64,000 nucleotides of DNA from CAKZNE01 sp002695025. Its GTDB lineage: Bacteria > Bacteroidota > Bacteroidia > Flavobacteriales > Schleiferiaceae. The notes under the pieces are model-generated. The model had not been told where the DNA came from and ran no database searches. It saw only the letters and a program-made list of their open reading frames with translations. The position numbers and the translations under genes are program-made. This document shows positions 27,249 to 36,211 of the stretch, one piece after another; the stretch's first letter is position 1; each line of letters starts with the position of its first letter. The stretch lies in assembly GCA_913043285.1 (NCBI GenBank), contig CAJWML010000013.1, positions 50,824 through 114,823 of the forward strand, written 5' to 3'.

Positions 27249-29186
27249 ATGAAAATGAAAGATATAGTATGGTGGTTAGCAGCCTGTGTAGTAATAGCCT
27301 GTACTCCTGAAACCAAAGATTCCACGGAGTTAATGATCCATAATTTTGAATTTAACACATCTTATACCGTTACGGTACGTATAAAGGGAAGTGCGTCTAT
27401 GGCAGGGGCTTCTTTTGAGTTGTATACTGCTGATCCTGAAGAGGGAGGGGTTTTATTTGGTAAAGGAATACTGGATAGGTCTGGGCATTTTGAAGGAGAC
27501 TATATGTTAGCTGTTTCCCAGCTTGTAGTTTACCTGAGGTCAACCTATATAGGTTTGCCTGGAGATGTGCAGATACCCGTACAGGGACAATTGGCCCAGC
27601 TTGATTTTAATAATGTGTCGGTAAAAAAGTCCGGTAATATCAAAGCTAAAAGCCTGAATACTGTTTTTGCCGATCAAAGTGGGAATGTGTATAAATATAT
27701 GGGTACTCATAATGCCTTGGGGGTGCCAGCTTACCTTACGGTGGCTGATCAAATTGACGGTAGTTTGTTGGCTGATGTCAACAACTCCTTGCCGGAGCAG
27801 AGTAGGGTGCCTCTTGCTCACCCGGAGTATCTGGCCGTAGGGAATGATGTGGATATCCATCTTAGTCAGCTTTGTGATGTTTGGGTCACTTTTGTTCACG
27901 AAGGAGCTGGCTATAAAAATGGACTGGGGTTTTATACGTACCCTACGGCCAATCCTCCACTTAGCCCGGCTGGCATAGATACTACCCACATTATTTTCCC
28001 AAATATGTCCTTCAGTGGCTCCGGGGGTGGATTGTTCAGTGGAGATAAGGTACACCTGGGTACTTTTCCGGCTGGTACCAGTATTGGGTGGGTGCTTTTA
28101 CAGGACGCCTATGACCCGGTTTATGAAAACCTTAACCCTAATAAGGGAAAGTTTTATTCCAATACTCTTTTTAATCCTGAAGCTACTGTTGCATTACGCC
28201 AGCATAACGTACAACTGTATCATTCGCAAAGGGATCTGGTGTTGATAGGATTTGAAGACATTAACCGTGAAAGGAATGAATGCGACAATGATTTTAATGA
28301 CGCTGTTTTTTACGTGACCAGTAACCCGGTGGAGGCTATCGCTCAACTGAATTTACCGTCTATATCTTCATCCTCTAATGATGCGGACCAGGATGGGGTA
28401 GGTGATAACGTGGATGATTATCCTAATGATCCAAGCCGGGCCTTTAACCAGTATTATCCCGATGCTGTTAATTTTTCAAGCCTCGCTTTTGAAGATCTCT
28501 GGCCAGCTACAGGAGACTATGATTTTAATGACCTGGTGGTTGATCTTCAGTATAAATATGTTACTTCATCTTCGAATTATATCAGTGAGATTGAGATTAA
28601 ACTTTTTGTACAACATATTGGTGCATCTTTTCATAATGGTTTTGGTATAGAATTTCCTTTTTCACCTGGGGATGTCCTACAGGCTTCTGGTGGACATATT
28701 AGCCGGGGTTTGGTCAGTAAAGATGCCAAAGGTCTGGAGACGGGTCAATCGCAGGCAGTCCTCATTGCCTTTGATGATGCTTTTGATAATCTCCATGATA
28801 CCCTTGTACTTCACATAGTTCTGGCTCAGCCGTATAGCATGAGCCTGTTTAACCAAACGGGACCCAATCCATTTATTTTTGTGGCGGGCAACCGGGGTCG
28901 TGAAGTGCACTTGATGAACCGTAAACCTACAGATCTGGCTCTACCCGCTTTTTTCAATACCGATGCCGATGCCAGCGATCCAGCCAGCCTTAAATACTAC
29001 CTCTCTCCCGGTAAATATCCATGGGCCATAGAGATCAACAAAAATTATAAATGCCCTAAAGAGAAGGTGCGTATCAGCGAAGCGTATAAGTATTTTAATG
29101 ACTGGGTGCGTTCGGAAGGAACAAACTATAGCGATTGGTATTCGAAGGTTACCAGTGAGTACCGCGACTTCAGCAAGCTGCAATAA
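27249..29186 (+). CDS. LruC domain-containing surface lipoprotein
   Basis: 645 residues from ATG 27249; an in-frame ATG at 27225 overlaps the expected transcription start. The signal peptide ends in lipobox VIAC (Cys about 18). Two acidic calcium-type loops are visible: NDFNDAVFYV, and DADQDGVGDNVDDYPNDP leading to the LruC domain signature AFEDLWPATGDYDFNDLVV. The C-terminal half is the DUF4842-type strand domain with GFGIEFPF and SGGHISRGL. Family members are extracellular lipoproteins, in several species adjacent to adhesins. Exact function unknown. It ends in a strong terminator. Confidence 0.85.
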   Translation: MKMKDIVWWLAACVVIACTPETKDSTELMIHNFEFNTSYTVTVRIKGSASMAGASFELYTADPEEGGVLFGKGILDRSGHFEGDYMLAVSQLVVYLRSTYIGLPGDVQIPVQGQLAQLDFNNVSVKKSGNIKAKSLNTVFADQSGNVYKYMGTHNALGVPAYLTVADQIDGSLLADVNNSLPEQSRVPLAHPEYLAVGNDVDIHLSQLCDVWVTFVHEGAGYKNGLGFYTYPTANPPLSPAGIDTTHIIFPNMSFSGSGGGLFSGDKVHLGTFPAGTSIGWVLLQDAYDPVYENLNPNKGKFYSNTLFNPEATVALRQHNVQLYHSQRDLVLIGFEDINRERNECDNDFNDAVFYVTSNPVEAIAQLNLPSISSSSNDADQDGVGDNVDDYPNDPSRAFNQYYPDAVNFSSLAFEDLWPATGDYDFNDLVVDLQYKYVTSSSNYISEIEIKLFVQHIGASFHNGFGIEFPFSPGDVLQASGGHISRGLVSKDAKGLETGQSQAVLIAFDDAFDNLHDTLVLHIVLAQPYSMSLFNQTGPNPFIFVAGNRGREVHLMNRKPTDLALPAFFNTDADASDPASLKYYLSPGKYPWAIEINKNYKCPKEKVRISEAYKYFNDWVRSEGTNYSDWYSKVTSEYRDFSKLQ

Positions 29187-29226
29187 GATTATCGAAAATT
29201 AAGTCAGACGTTTCATAAGCAGGATG

Positions 29227-29253
29227 GGCCCGTTTTTTACGGGCCTGTCTTTT
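29227..29253 (+). terminator. Rho-independent terminator after the LruC gene
   Basis: GGCCCGT pairs with ACGGGCC around TTTTT and is followed by TGTCTTTT, 40 bases after the stop codon. Confidence 0.7.
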
Positions 29254-29323
29254 GTGGGTCAGTGGTAAAACAACGCTATTACCGGGACAGTACCTGATTT
29301 TAAGGATTAATAAGACAGTGGTG

Positions 29324-31045
29324 TTACGGGAGTAACGACCCTTGCTGATTTCTTTTGGTAAGCATTTTAGTCCCCATTACCAATACATCCAGGGCTGTCT
29401 CTTCAAAAAAGGCGAGAGCCTCGGCAGGACTTTCCACCATGGGCATTCCCTTTTTATTAAGGCTGGTATTCAATAAAACCGGGATGCCGCTTTGCTGACC
29501 AAATTCTTCTATCAATTTCCAAAACCGTAGGTTCCACTTCCGGCTTACTGTTTGCACCCTGGCCGATCCGTTCCTGTGTGTGACGTTGCTGAGTTTTTCC
29601 AGGTATTCGTCTCGGGTTTGGTCAATCAGGATCATGTAAGGACTCGGTATTCCATTCTCAAAAAACAGATCCACTTTTTCTTCCTGTACGGCCGGTGCAA
29701 AGGGCCTGAAATCTTCCCTGAACTTTATATGGCGGTTGATGTGCTGTTGCAAGCCTTGTATGCCCGGATGGGCCAGTATGCTTCTGCGGCCCAGTGCCCG
29801 TGGCCCAAATTCAGAACCCTCCTGGAACCAGGCGATGGTCTGGCCTTTACACAGGCTTTTTGCGCAGGAAATGAGTAGCTCCTCTTCTGGGAGATCCCGT
29901 ACTTCCCATTTATGTGCGTAAGGCCTTATGGCTTTTTCAATCTCTTCAGGCCTGTAGGATCTTCCAAAACAAGTAGTGCCATTATGTTTTACACGTGCCT
30001 GCTGAAGGTGGGCAAGCCACCCATAATAAGCGCAGCCTAAGGCAAGGCCATTGTCAGCCGCAGCCGGCTCAAAATATACATGCTTGTGGCCAAGGTTTTT
30101 TAATAAGCGGGCATTGGCTACAGCATTCAAGGCCACACCGCCACTAAAGCATAGCTTGCTTTGAGTGTTGTTGCCCAGGCGGTTTTTTATGCACCACACC
30201 ACGGCTTTTTCCACTTCTTCCTGTGCCCAGCAGGCCACATTGGCGTAGTATTCAAAATTTTCAAGGAAATGATCATAACTATAGGAAGGCCTGGTAAGGT
30301 GCAGGTTCCAGTCATCCCGTACCATGAGGCGTGAATTTTCCAGGTAAAAAACGTCTTGTACTATTGTTCCGGCTTTGCCAAAAGGAGCCAGGCCCATGAG
30401 TTTGCCTACATCGTCCATATTGCCAAACACATAATGGCTTACCGCTGAATAAAAACCTCCGATGGAATGACGTGTGGTAGGGAAGTGGGGTTTACCCGCT
30501 TCGGCAGCGGCCATCGGGCTGAAATCCTTTTGGAGGGTGCGCAGGTGTTGTCCGTCAAAATGGTAGAAGCTATCCTTTTCACACAGCATTTCTGAAGTGG
30601 AACTAAAATCTGCCATAAAGTCCCCAGGTAATTCCGGATGTATTTCACGGTATTGGGAAAAGGGACTCCCGCAACCATCTATCACCATTACGTAACATTC
30701 ATCAAAAGGACAGGTGCCGATGGCACTGTAGGCATGAGCAAGGTGGTGCGAAATATTGATCACTGGGGGGTGATCCGGAGTGGTGAATAACCTTGGCCCC
30801 TGGTGATAGGCTGCATCCGGTATCTCAAAATTGGCCGTTTGCACCACCAGGTCAATGTCTTCAAGGGAAATTCCTTCTGCATCCAGGCAATACTGGATAG
30901 CCAGTGTGTCATTGCCGTTATCGTGTTTAATACGGCTAAGTCGTTCCTTTTCAATGCCTACGCAAACCACCCCATCCTTCAGCAGTACAGTAGAAGAGTC
31001 ATGAGATAGTCCGGTTCCAAGAACGTAAACGGGTTTATTTTTCAT
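29324..31045 (-). CDS. Carbamoyltransferase (NodU/TobZ/CmcH family)
   Basis: 573 residues, close to the family's normal length. The N-terminal YrdC/Kae1-like ATPase part has YVLGTGLSHDSSTVLL and HHLAHAYSAIG (His 100, 101 and 104, metal/adenylate site). The C-terminal carbamoyltransferase domain contains SEFGPRALGRRSILAHP (about 410-425) and PVLLNTSLNKKGMPMV. The enzyme makes carbamoyl-adenylate from carbamoyl phosphate and ATP, and passes the carbamoyl group to a hydroxyl on a sugar or natural product. No glycosyltransferase or biosynthetic cluster surrounds it, so the acceptor is unknown. Cytosolic, single gene. Confidence 0.92.
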   Translation of the reverse strand: MKNKPVYVLGTGLSHDSSTVLLKDGVVCVGIEKERLSRIKHDNGNDTLAIQYCLDAEGISLEDIDLVVQTANFEIPDAAYHQGPRLFTTPDHPPVINISHHLAHAYSAIGTCPFDECYVMVIDGCGSPFSQYREIHPELPGDFMADFSSTSEMLCEKDSFYHFDGQHLRTLQKDFSPMAAAEAGKPHFPTTRHSIGGFYSAVSHYVFGNMDDVGKLMGLAPFGKAGTIVQDVFYLENSRLMVRDDWNLHLTRPSYSYDHFLENFEYYANVACWAQEEVEKAVVWCIKNRLGNNTQSKLCFSGGVALNAVANARLLKNLGHKHVYFEPAAADNGLALGCAYYGWLAHLQQARVKHNGTTCFGRSYRPEEIEKAIRPYAHKWEVRDLPEEELLISCAKSLCKGQTIAWFQEGSEFGPRALGRRSILAHPGIQGLQQHINRHIKFREDFRPFAPAVQEEKVDLFFENGIPSPYMILIDQTRDEYLEKLSNVTHRNGSARVQTVSRKWNLRFWKLIEEFGQQSGIPVLLNTSLNKKGMPMVESPAEALAFFEETALDVLVMGTKMLTKRNQQGSLLP

Positions 31046-31115
31046 ATTACCTGGGCTTCCAGCTAAAGCAAGGAAGAAGGAATATTACACAAAATTTTAA
31101 GGAAAGTGGAAAAGT

Positions 31116-31265
31116 TCAGGCTTTATTGGCCTTTATGAGCGCCTCGAGTATCTTTCGGTTGTGATCCAGCAGGTTATCCGTTTCTTCGAGTAGTTTGTTA
31201 TTGCGATCACGAAGCCGAAGCAACTTTTTCTCTATCTCGGTATGTTCAGGCTTATGTTTCATCAT
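31116..31265 (-). CDS. Small coiled-coil protein (49 aa)
   Basis: Begins with two ATG codons (31265 and 31262) and ends with TGA. The sequence is Lys/Glu/Leu/Asn-rich and helical, with KKLLRLRDRNNKLLEETDNL showing heptad-like Leu spacing, so a short coiled coil is likely. It sits alone between the carbamoyltransferase and the Cys-cluster gene on the same strand. No family is recognised. Coding bias and a complete coiled coil support it, but no ribosome site stands out. Confidence 0.5.
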   Translation of the reverse strand: MMKHKPEHTEIEKKLLRLRDRNNKLLEETDNLLDHNRKILEALIKANKA

Positions 31266-31492
31266 TATCTACAAGCGTAAAATTAGGATTTAGGTTTTGT
31301 TGTGGATAAAGAAGTTATCAACACGTCCGTAATATTGAGTGAATGGACTAAAAATAGACTTGAAATGGTGGTAATGTAATTTCCCATAGCTCAGCGAGCT
31401 CAAACGGTAGGAGGAATGAAAAAAGAAACAGAGATATTTTTTAAACTTTTTTACCGGAATCAAACTAAATAAACTACAGAGCCAAAAGGCTA

Positions 31493-32107
31493 TCAGGCTT
31501 TTTTACGATACCTCGAGGGGTAGGCATAGTAGCTCAGTACAGTCTTCAGGGCTTCGAGTATAGCCAGGTTGATCGGCATCAGGCGGTTGCCCATGTCGGG
31601 ATCAATACTGCGTAACTGGAAATAGTAGTTGCGCATGACCGGAGTGCTTTTACCCTCTGCAATATGTTGATGGGCTTTTTCCACTGAGGCCGGAAAAGTT
31701 TCTTTGATGGGGCGGCAGGTTACCAATCTGGGATCACCGTATTTATCCATCATAGCTGAAAAACCAAAGAGGCGGCAAATCAGTCCCCGGTAGGCATAAG
31801 CCTGGCAAAATCCTTTATCGCCCGGCCGAAGAAATGGCGAAAAGGCAGGGCAGTGATGGTTATCGCGATCGTTATTCAAATGTTCGTGCCAACGCAGCGC
31901 TTCACCGGTTTTGTATAAATGATAGGCAAAGGGTAAAAACTCAAGGGAGGTGGCGTTAATGTCTGATTTCTGGCAGCATCGTCCACAGCCTGAAAGGCAT
32001 CCTAAAGTGGTAGCTTGTTGAAAGGTGGCTACATCCTTTTCCAGCTGGTGGAACACCCGTTCCACTGCACGGACCTTGTGGTACAAAGTCATCCGAAACG
32101 GGTGCAA
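31493..32107 (-). CDS. YkgJ-like cysteine-cluster protein
   Basis: 204 residues; an ATG at 32092 is an equally good start. The N-terminal CLSGCGRCC (CxxxCxxCC) with later C in HHCPAF, GFCQAY, LICRLFG and VTCRP is the layout of the YkgJ/UPF0153 family, thought to bind zinc or an Fe-S cluster. A basic C-terminal tail (YPSRYRKKA) follows. Cytosolic. Function unknown; no operon partner is close. Confidence 0.75.
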   Translation of the reverse strand: MHPFRMTLYHKVRAVERVFHQLEKDVATFQQATTLGCLSGCGRCCQKSDINATSLEFLPFAYHLYKTGEALRWHEHLNNDRDNHHCPAFSPFLRPGDKGFCQAYAYRGLICRLFGFSAMMDKYGDPRLVTCRPIKETFPASVEKAHQHIAEGKSTPVMRNYYFQLRSIDPDMGNRLMPINLAILEALKTVLSYYAYPSRYRKKA

Positions 32108-32182
32108 ATGTACAATGCGGCAAGCTTCAAAAATGATTTTTTCTGGGATTTATCAGGTGAATGGTAAATATCTGAAATATAA

Positions 32183-32629
32183 TCATTTGGAAAGGTATTG
32201 GGTTCTGGTGGATTTGGAGCCAAGGTTGTTGCAGGAGTCGCATATGAAAGACCATTTCAACTCGGCTTGTGCGCCAGAATTTGTGAAAATAACCTGAACG
32301 GTGTCCATATCCCCATCCGGTTCCAAATCCGCCAAAGCATGTTCTTTGTCCGGAACATCCTGAATAAAAAGGATCGTATCAATGTAGCCGGACTTGTTGC
32401 GGATCAAGCGGTCCGGCATGGAAAAATTATAGCGGTGTAGCGCATGGGAATCCATGGATTTTATGCTCCACGAATCGTAATAATCCCAGGATACGGTGGA
32501 GTCAACTTTCCAAACGCCCGAAAGGGATGTTGTAGCCACGGGGTCGGAGGTTTCATCTTGATCTTTGGAACAGCTGGTGCTGAACAATAACAGGAGTATG
32601 GATGAATACAGGAAATAGGACTTTGTCAT
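32183..32629 (-). CDS. Small lipoprotein, lipocalin-like
   Basis: 148 residues from ATG 32629, which starts a lipoprotein signal (LLLLFSTSC, Cys about 20). The upstream in-frame ATG at 32716 gives no sensible N-terminus. The mature part begins SLSGVWKVDSTVSWDYYDSW, the strand pattern of lipocalin-like lipoproteins of Bacteroidota, and ends with one C-x-x-C (FICDSC). No specific function can be assigned. Confidence 0.6.
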   Translation of the reverse strand: MTKSYFLYSSILLLLFSTSCSKDQDETSDPVATTSLSGVWKVDSTVSWDYYDSWSIKSMDSHALHRYNFSMPDRLIRNKSGYIDTILFIQDVPDKEHALADLEPDGDMDTVQVIFTNSGAQAELKWSFICDSCNNLGSKSTRTQYLSK

Positions 32630-32858
32630 AACGCTTGTTTTTGAATCGTTGAGCTGAACAAAGTTAGGTTGGGGGTATAGACTGGTAAAACCACTTTTGG
32701 CGTACACCATGAGCATGGTGGCAAATTTTACATAAAGAATGAAGTGTGTGATGATGAAAGACTTAAAAAGTACGGATTTTTAACACGTAATTATTCCCCC
32801 GCTTCTTAGATTGGCAGGAAAACGTAATAAAAGTAGCAGGATCACTGCACGCATGTGA

Positions 32859-33968
32859 TCAATCCACAGCAAATTCCTGCAGGACCGGAAGAGCCTGGTT
32901 GTTGAAATCAAACAAAGCCTGGTTCTCCCAGGAGGAGCCATCCTTAGCTTCATTCCCTTTCCAGGCAATCCAACCGGCTCCCCAGTAGCAAAAGCCCAAT
33001 CCACCAGACACGTTTTGGGTGATCATCTTCCTTACATAGGCTATATAGTCCTTTTGCCCTTGTGGGCTGGCTGGAAAATCGGGAAGGATGATCTGATCTT
33101 CACTGCCAATGATGTTATGCGTCCAGTCATTCCATTGTAAGGTGAAGGGGTAAGCGGTTTCAGCAATCAATACATCCTTCTTAAAACGGGTGCTGAGCTG
33201 TTGAAGGGTATTTTGCAAGCTATCCAGGCTTTTTCCGTGCCATATCGGGTAGTAGGATAATCCTATAATGTCATAATCCAGATCCTCAATTTGTTGGTAA
33301 AAGGCATCAGAACCTTCCAGGCCAGCATAATGCATAATGATCCTGGTGTCCGGTGATGTGGATCGTACCGCTTGGGCACAAACAGTTAACAGTTCCAGGT
33401 ATTGATCGGGGTTTGAAAAACGGTTGCCAAGGGGGAGAAGTAAGCCCGGGTTGATCTCATTCCCTATTTGAATATAATGGGGCTGTAGGTGTTTAACTAC
33501 TTTTCGTGTATACTGCTCTGCGCTGTCTTTCAGGTTGTTATAGGAGAGGCCTTGCCACTGCGTGGGTGTTTTCTGGTGGGCCGGGTCGGCCCAGGTGTCG
33601 GAATAATGAACGGTTAACCATATCTGGAATCCGAGGTCCTGCAGTTGGGCTGAAAATTGCCGGACTTCCTCGAAGCCGGAATGTCCACTTGCCGGGCTTA
33701 CCCACAAACGGAGGCGAATGGTATTAATACCGCTATCTTTTAAAATGCGCAGAAAATCCTGCGGCTGATTATTGAGATTGTAGAAAACCGGATGGGTTTG
33801 TTCAATCTCCGGAAAGAAGGATATATCTGCGGCCGATATAAAACGGGTTGGAGTTTCTTCGGGTAAAGGCTTTGTTTTCCGGTTTTCTTTATGGCAAGCC
33901 TCACACAGAACTATCAGGAGGATAAGCCCTGCTGTTTTCCATAATTCCCATATTCCGGATATTTTCAT
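32859..33968 (-). CDS. Glycoside hydrolase family 53 (endo-beta-1,4-galactanase) lipoprotein
   Basis: 369 residues from ATG 33968, with lipobox IVLCEAC near residue 20. The TIM-barrel has GH53 hallmarks: ISAADISFFPE at the start, TIRLRLWVSP, LTVHYSDTWADPAHQ, acid/base E171 in QIGNEINPG and nucleophile E270 in LIAETAYP. The C-terminal GLGFCYWGAGWIAWKG is also typical. The enzyme cuts beta-1,4-galactan/arabinogalactan, likely at the cell surface or periplasm. No SusC/SusD pair or other glycan enzymes are nearby, so it does not sit in a classic polysaccharide-utilisation locus here. Confidence 0.88.
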   Translation of the reverse strand: MKISGIWELWKTAGLILLIVLCEACHKENRKTKPLPEETPTRFISAADISFFPEIEQTHPVFYNLNNQPQDFLRILKDSGINTIRLRLWVSPASGHSGFEEVRQFSAQLQDLGFQIWLTVHYSDTWADPAHQKTPTQWQGLSYNNLKDSAEQYTRKVVKHLQPHYIQIGNEINPGLLLPLGNRFSNPDQYLELLTVCAQAVRSTSPDTRIIMHYAGLEGSDAFYQQIEDLDYDIIGLSYYPIWHGKSLDSLQNTLQQLSTRFKKDVLIAETAYPFTLQWNDWTHNIIGSEDQIILPDFPASPQGQKDYIAYVRKMITQNVSGGLGFCYWGAGWIAWKGNEAKDGSSWENQALFDFNNQALPVLQEFAVD

Positions 33969-34180
33969 CCTGTGTGTTTTCAAAAAAATAGCGGTAGTTA
34001 ATCCCGCCATGTGCGGTCAGGTTAAATATAGGGAGGAGTTAATTAAAAAAAGTCCGTTATCTGCTTGCCTTTTATCGGGCATCTTTTTTGCCAATCTAAA
34101 TGATCTTTAGGTAGGTATTGTCTTACATTTGCACTTCGGTACCTTGCTTATTTTATCGCGTAATATAGGTGCACAGATGA

Positions 34181-34471
34181 GTGTTATTGCTTTTGGTTTT
34201 AACGCTCAGACCATTTGTTGCTATGCTTTTCGACAATGCTTGCGCTGGTTATGGCATTGAAGCCACTGGAAGAATACTGCAAGCCAAAGAGATCAATCCC
34301 AAGCCTGCTATTGTGGCTTTAACGGCCAATGCTTTAAAGGAAGATAAAAAGCGATGCCTGGATGCAGGAATGACAGGTTTTCTCTCTAAACCTGTGAACA
34401 GTGAAAGACTTTTACAGGCCGTGCGCAGTGCGTATCAAAAGCAAGTCTATAGGCTGCGGTCCAATTCATAA
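34181..34471 (+). pseudogene. Remnant of a response-regulator receiver domain
   Basis: From about 34235 the frame reads GIEATGRI, then PAIVALTANALKEDKKRCLDAG and GFLSKPVNSERLLQAV. That is the second half of a receiver domain of the kind at the end of hybrid histidine kinases, including the conserved Lys. The first half, with the phosphorylated Asp, and any kinase part are absent; the first ~18 codons look unrelated. A TACATTTG box lies at 34124-34131. Most likely a decayed gene end left by a deletion. Confidence 0.65.
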
Positions 34472-34563
34472 ATCCTGAATGCTATTTTCCCGTAATCCAG
34501 ACGGCTGAATTGAATAAGGCTGCCTTTGGCTTTACCAGGAGTTGAAAACTGGAAAATTTATTT

Positions 34564-34612
34564 GGAACGTTTGTTCCGTTATGGTTATGTTTGTAAGCGG
34601 AATGATCGTTCC
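34564..34612 (+). promoter_or_regulatory. SDR promoter with two palindromic operators
   Basis: GGAACGTTTGTTCC (34564-34577) and GGAATGATCGTTCC (34599-34612) are near-perfect palindromes 21 bases apart. The -7 box TATGTTTG (34586-34593) lies between them; TTTG at 34561-34564 fits the -33 position. The second palindrome covers the expected transcription start. This is the layout of a repressor site, matching a third copy in front of the adjacent TetR gene. Confidence 0.65.
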
Positions 34613-34637
34613 GGAATAATAATTAAAAAAGAACAAA

Positions 34638-35393
34638 ATGAATGCATTAAATGGAAAAGTAGCTGTGGTTACCGGGGGTAATAGTGGCATTGGGTATGCT
34701 TCTGCCCGGAAATTAAAGGAACAGGGAGCCCGGGTTTTAATTACTGGTCGGTCAGCTGAAAGGGTAAAAAAAGCGGCTGATGAATTAGGGGTGGATGGCC
34801 TGGTAGCTGATGTAAGCTCGGTTAATGCCATTGATGAACTGGTAAAGCAAAGCCAAAAAATGTATGGTAGGGTGGATGTGTTGTTCGTAAACGCAGGCAT
34901 CTTTATACCCGCACCAGTAGGTAAAGTGTCCGAAGAACTTTTTGATCATCAAATGGACATTAATTTTAAGGGCGCAGTATTTACCATTGAGAAGTTTTTA
35001 CCCATTTTGAATGAAGGGGCAAGTATCATCAACCTCTCCTCGGTAAATGCTTACACCGGCATGTCCAATACCGCAATTTATGCCGCTTCAAAAGCTGCGC
35101 TAAACGCATATACCCGTACCGCAGCAACGGAACTTGCTCCGAAGAAAATTCGGGTTAATGCCGTTAATCCGGGTCCTGTGGCCACCCCGATCTTTGGCAA
35201 AACGGGAATGGAAGAGGAACAATTGAATGAGTTTGCACAGGCCATGCAAAACCGGGTTCCTTTAAAGCGTTTGGGCCAGCCGGATGATATTGCCAACCTG
35301 GTGGCTTTTCTGGCTTCAGATGAGGCTTCTTTTATTACCGGTGGGGAGTATAATATTGATGGTGGTATTGGCGTAAATCACATATTAGGCTAA
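34638..35393 (+). CDS. SDR family oxidoreductase, under TetR control
   Basis: 251 residues, classical SDR: TGGNSGIGYASA for the cofactor (Gly-rich loop about 12-18), VNAG, catalytic Ser in INLSSVNAY, and Y148-A-A-S-K152. The C-terminal PVATPIFGK and ITGGEYNIDGG are typical of 3-oxoacyl/glucose-dehydrogenase-like SDRs. Cytosolic; substrate unknown. The gene is flanked by matching palindromic operators before it and before the TetR gene that follows on the same strand. This pattern is common for detoxification or quinone-reducing SDRs induced by their substrate. Confidence 0.9.
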   Translation: MNALNGKVAVVTGGNSGIGYASARKLKEQGARVLITGRSAERVKKAADELGVDGLVADVSSVNAIDELVKQSQKMYGRVDVLFVNAGIFIPAPVGKVSEELFDHQMDINFKGAVFTIEKFLPILNEGASIINLSSVNAYTGMSNTAIYAASKAALNAYTRTAATELAPKKIRVNAVNPGPVATPIFGKTGMEEEQLNEFAQAMQNRVPLKRLGQPDDIANLVAFLASDEASFITGGEYNIDGGIGVNHILG

Positions 35394-35406
35394 TTTTTTG
35401 ATCGTT

Positions 35407-35438
35407 TTTGGAACGATAATTCCAATTAAGTATATTTG
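35407..35438 (+). promoter_or_regulatory. TetR gene promoter with operator
   Basis: A -33 TTTG (35407-35410), 20-bp spacer and -7 TATATTTG (35431-35438). The palindrome GGAACGATAATTCC (35410-35423) fills the spacer next to the -33, and matches the two operators before the SDR gene. Autorepression is inferred. Confidence 0.65.
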
Positions 35439-35461
35439 CGGGAGCACATTAATGCTCCCGC
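35438..35461 (+). terminator. Hairpin just before the TetR start codon
   Basis: GCGGGAGCA pairs perfectly with TGCTCCCGC around CATTAA, followed by TTTT and the ATG at 35466. It may end the upstream SDR transcript or control translation of the TetR mRNA, whose 5' end should fall within or just upstream of it. Confidence 0.5.
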
Positions 35462-35465
35462 TTTT

Positions 35466-36047
35466 ATGCCCAGAGCTAAAACATTTGATGAGCAGGAAAT
35501 CCTGGAAAAGGCCATGAGCCTTTTTTGGGAAAAAGGCTATTCGGCTACCTCTATACAAGATCTCGTAACCTACCTGGGGGTTAACCGTGCCAGCCTCTAC
35601 GATACCTACGGAGGGAAGGATGCCTTATTTAAAAAGTCTTTTGAGCTCTACCGGAGAAAGAATATCCAAGGCATGAAGACCTTTCTGAACGAGTATACTG
35701 ATGTAAGGACCGGTTTTCACGCTTTGTTTGATAAAGCCATTGATCAATCCGTTCAGGATAAACACCGTAAGGGATGTTTTGTAGTGAATACCACCACGGA
35801 GCTGATCCCCGGAGATGGGGAATTGCTTCTGCTTCTCGCTGAAAATAAGAAGACGATTGAAGGCATTTTTTACGATTATCTCAAAAAGGGAGAAACGAAA
35901 AATCAATTTTCCGCTGATAAAGACCTACGTTCCATAGCATCCATGCTTTTCACCCTTTATAACGGCTTAAAGGTAATTTCCAAGGTTGAAACCAGTAAAG
36001 AGGACATGACCCGTACGGTTTTGATAGCACTATCCTTGCTGGACTGA
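35466..36047 (+). CDS. TetR/AcrR family transcriptional regulator (next to SDR)
   Basis: 193 residues from ATG 35466; an in-frame ATG at 35436 would lie on the -7 box. The helix-turn-helix has ILEKAMSLFWEKGYSATSIQ then GVNRASLYDTYGGKDALFKK, a close match to the TetR N-terminal domain of the YxaF/QacR-like group. The C-terminal ligand domain has KGCFVVNTTTEL, whose Cys is often seen in quinone- or electrophile-sensing TetRs. It likely represses itself and the upstream SDR through GGAAcGwtnnTTCC sites. Expected regulation: release on binding a small molecule. Confidence 0.88.
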   Translation: MPRAKTFDEQEILEKAMSLFWEKGYSATSIQDLVTYLGVNRASLYDTYGGKDALFKKSFELYRRKNIQGMKTFLNEYTDVRTGFHALFDKAIDQSVQDKHRKGCFVVNTTTELIPGDGELLLLLAENKKTIEGIFYDYLKKGETKNQFSADKDLRSIASMLFTLYNGLKVISKVETSKEDMTRTVLIALSLLD

Positions 36048-36211
36048 TCAATACTCCAGAAAGATCGCTCTGTTTACCAGGACATATAGTACCACTTTAT
36101 AGCAGTTGGGGTTTTCCCAGTGTCCACAAGTGATAGTCACAAAGTCCTGTCTTATACCCAACTGTTTTTTGTCCTATATACAAGACTGGTTGTCTTACAC
36201 ACTATCCATGC

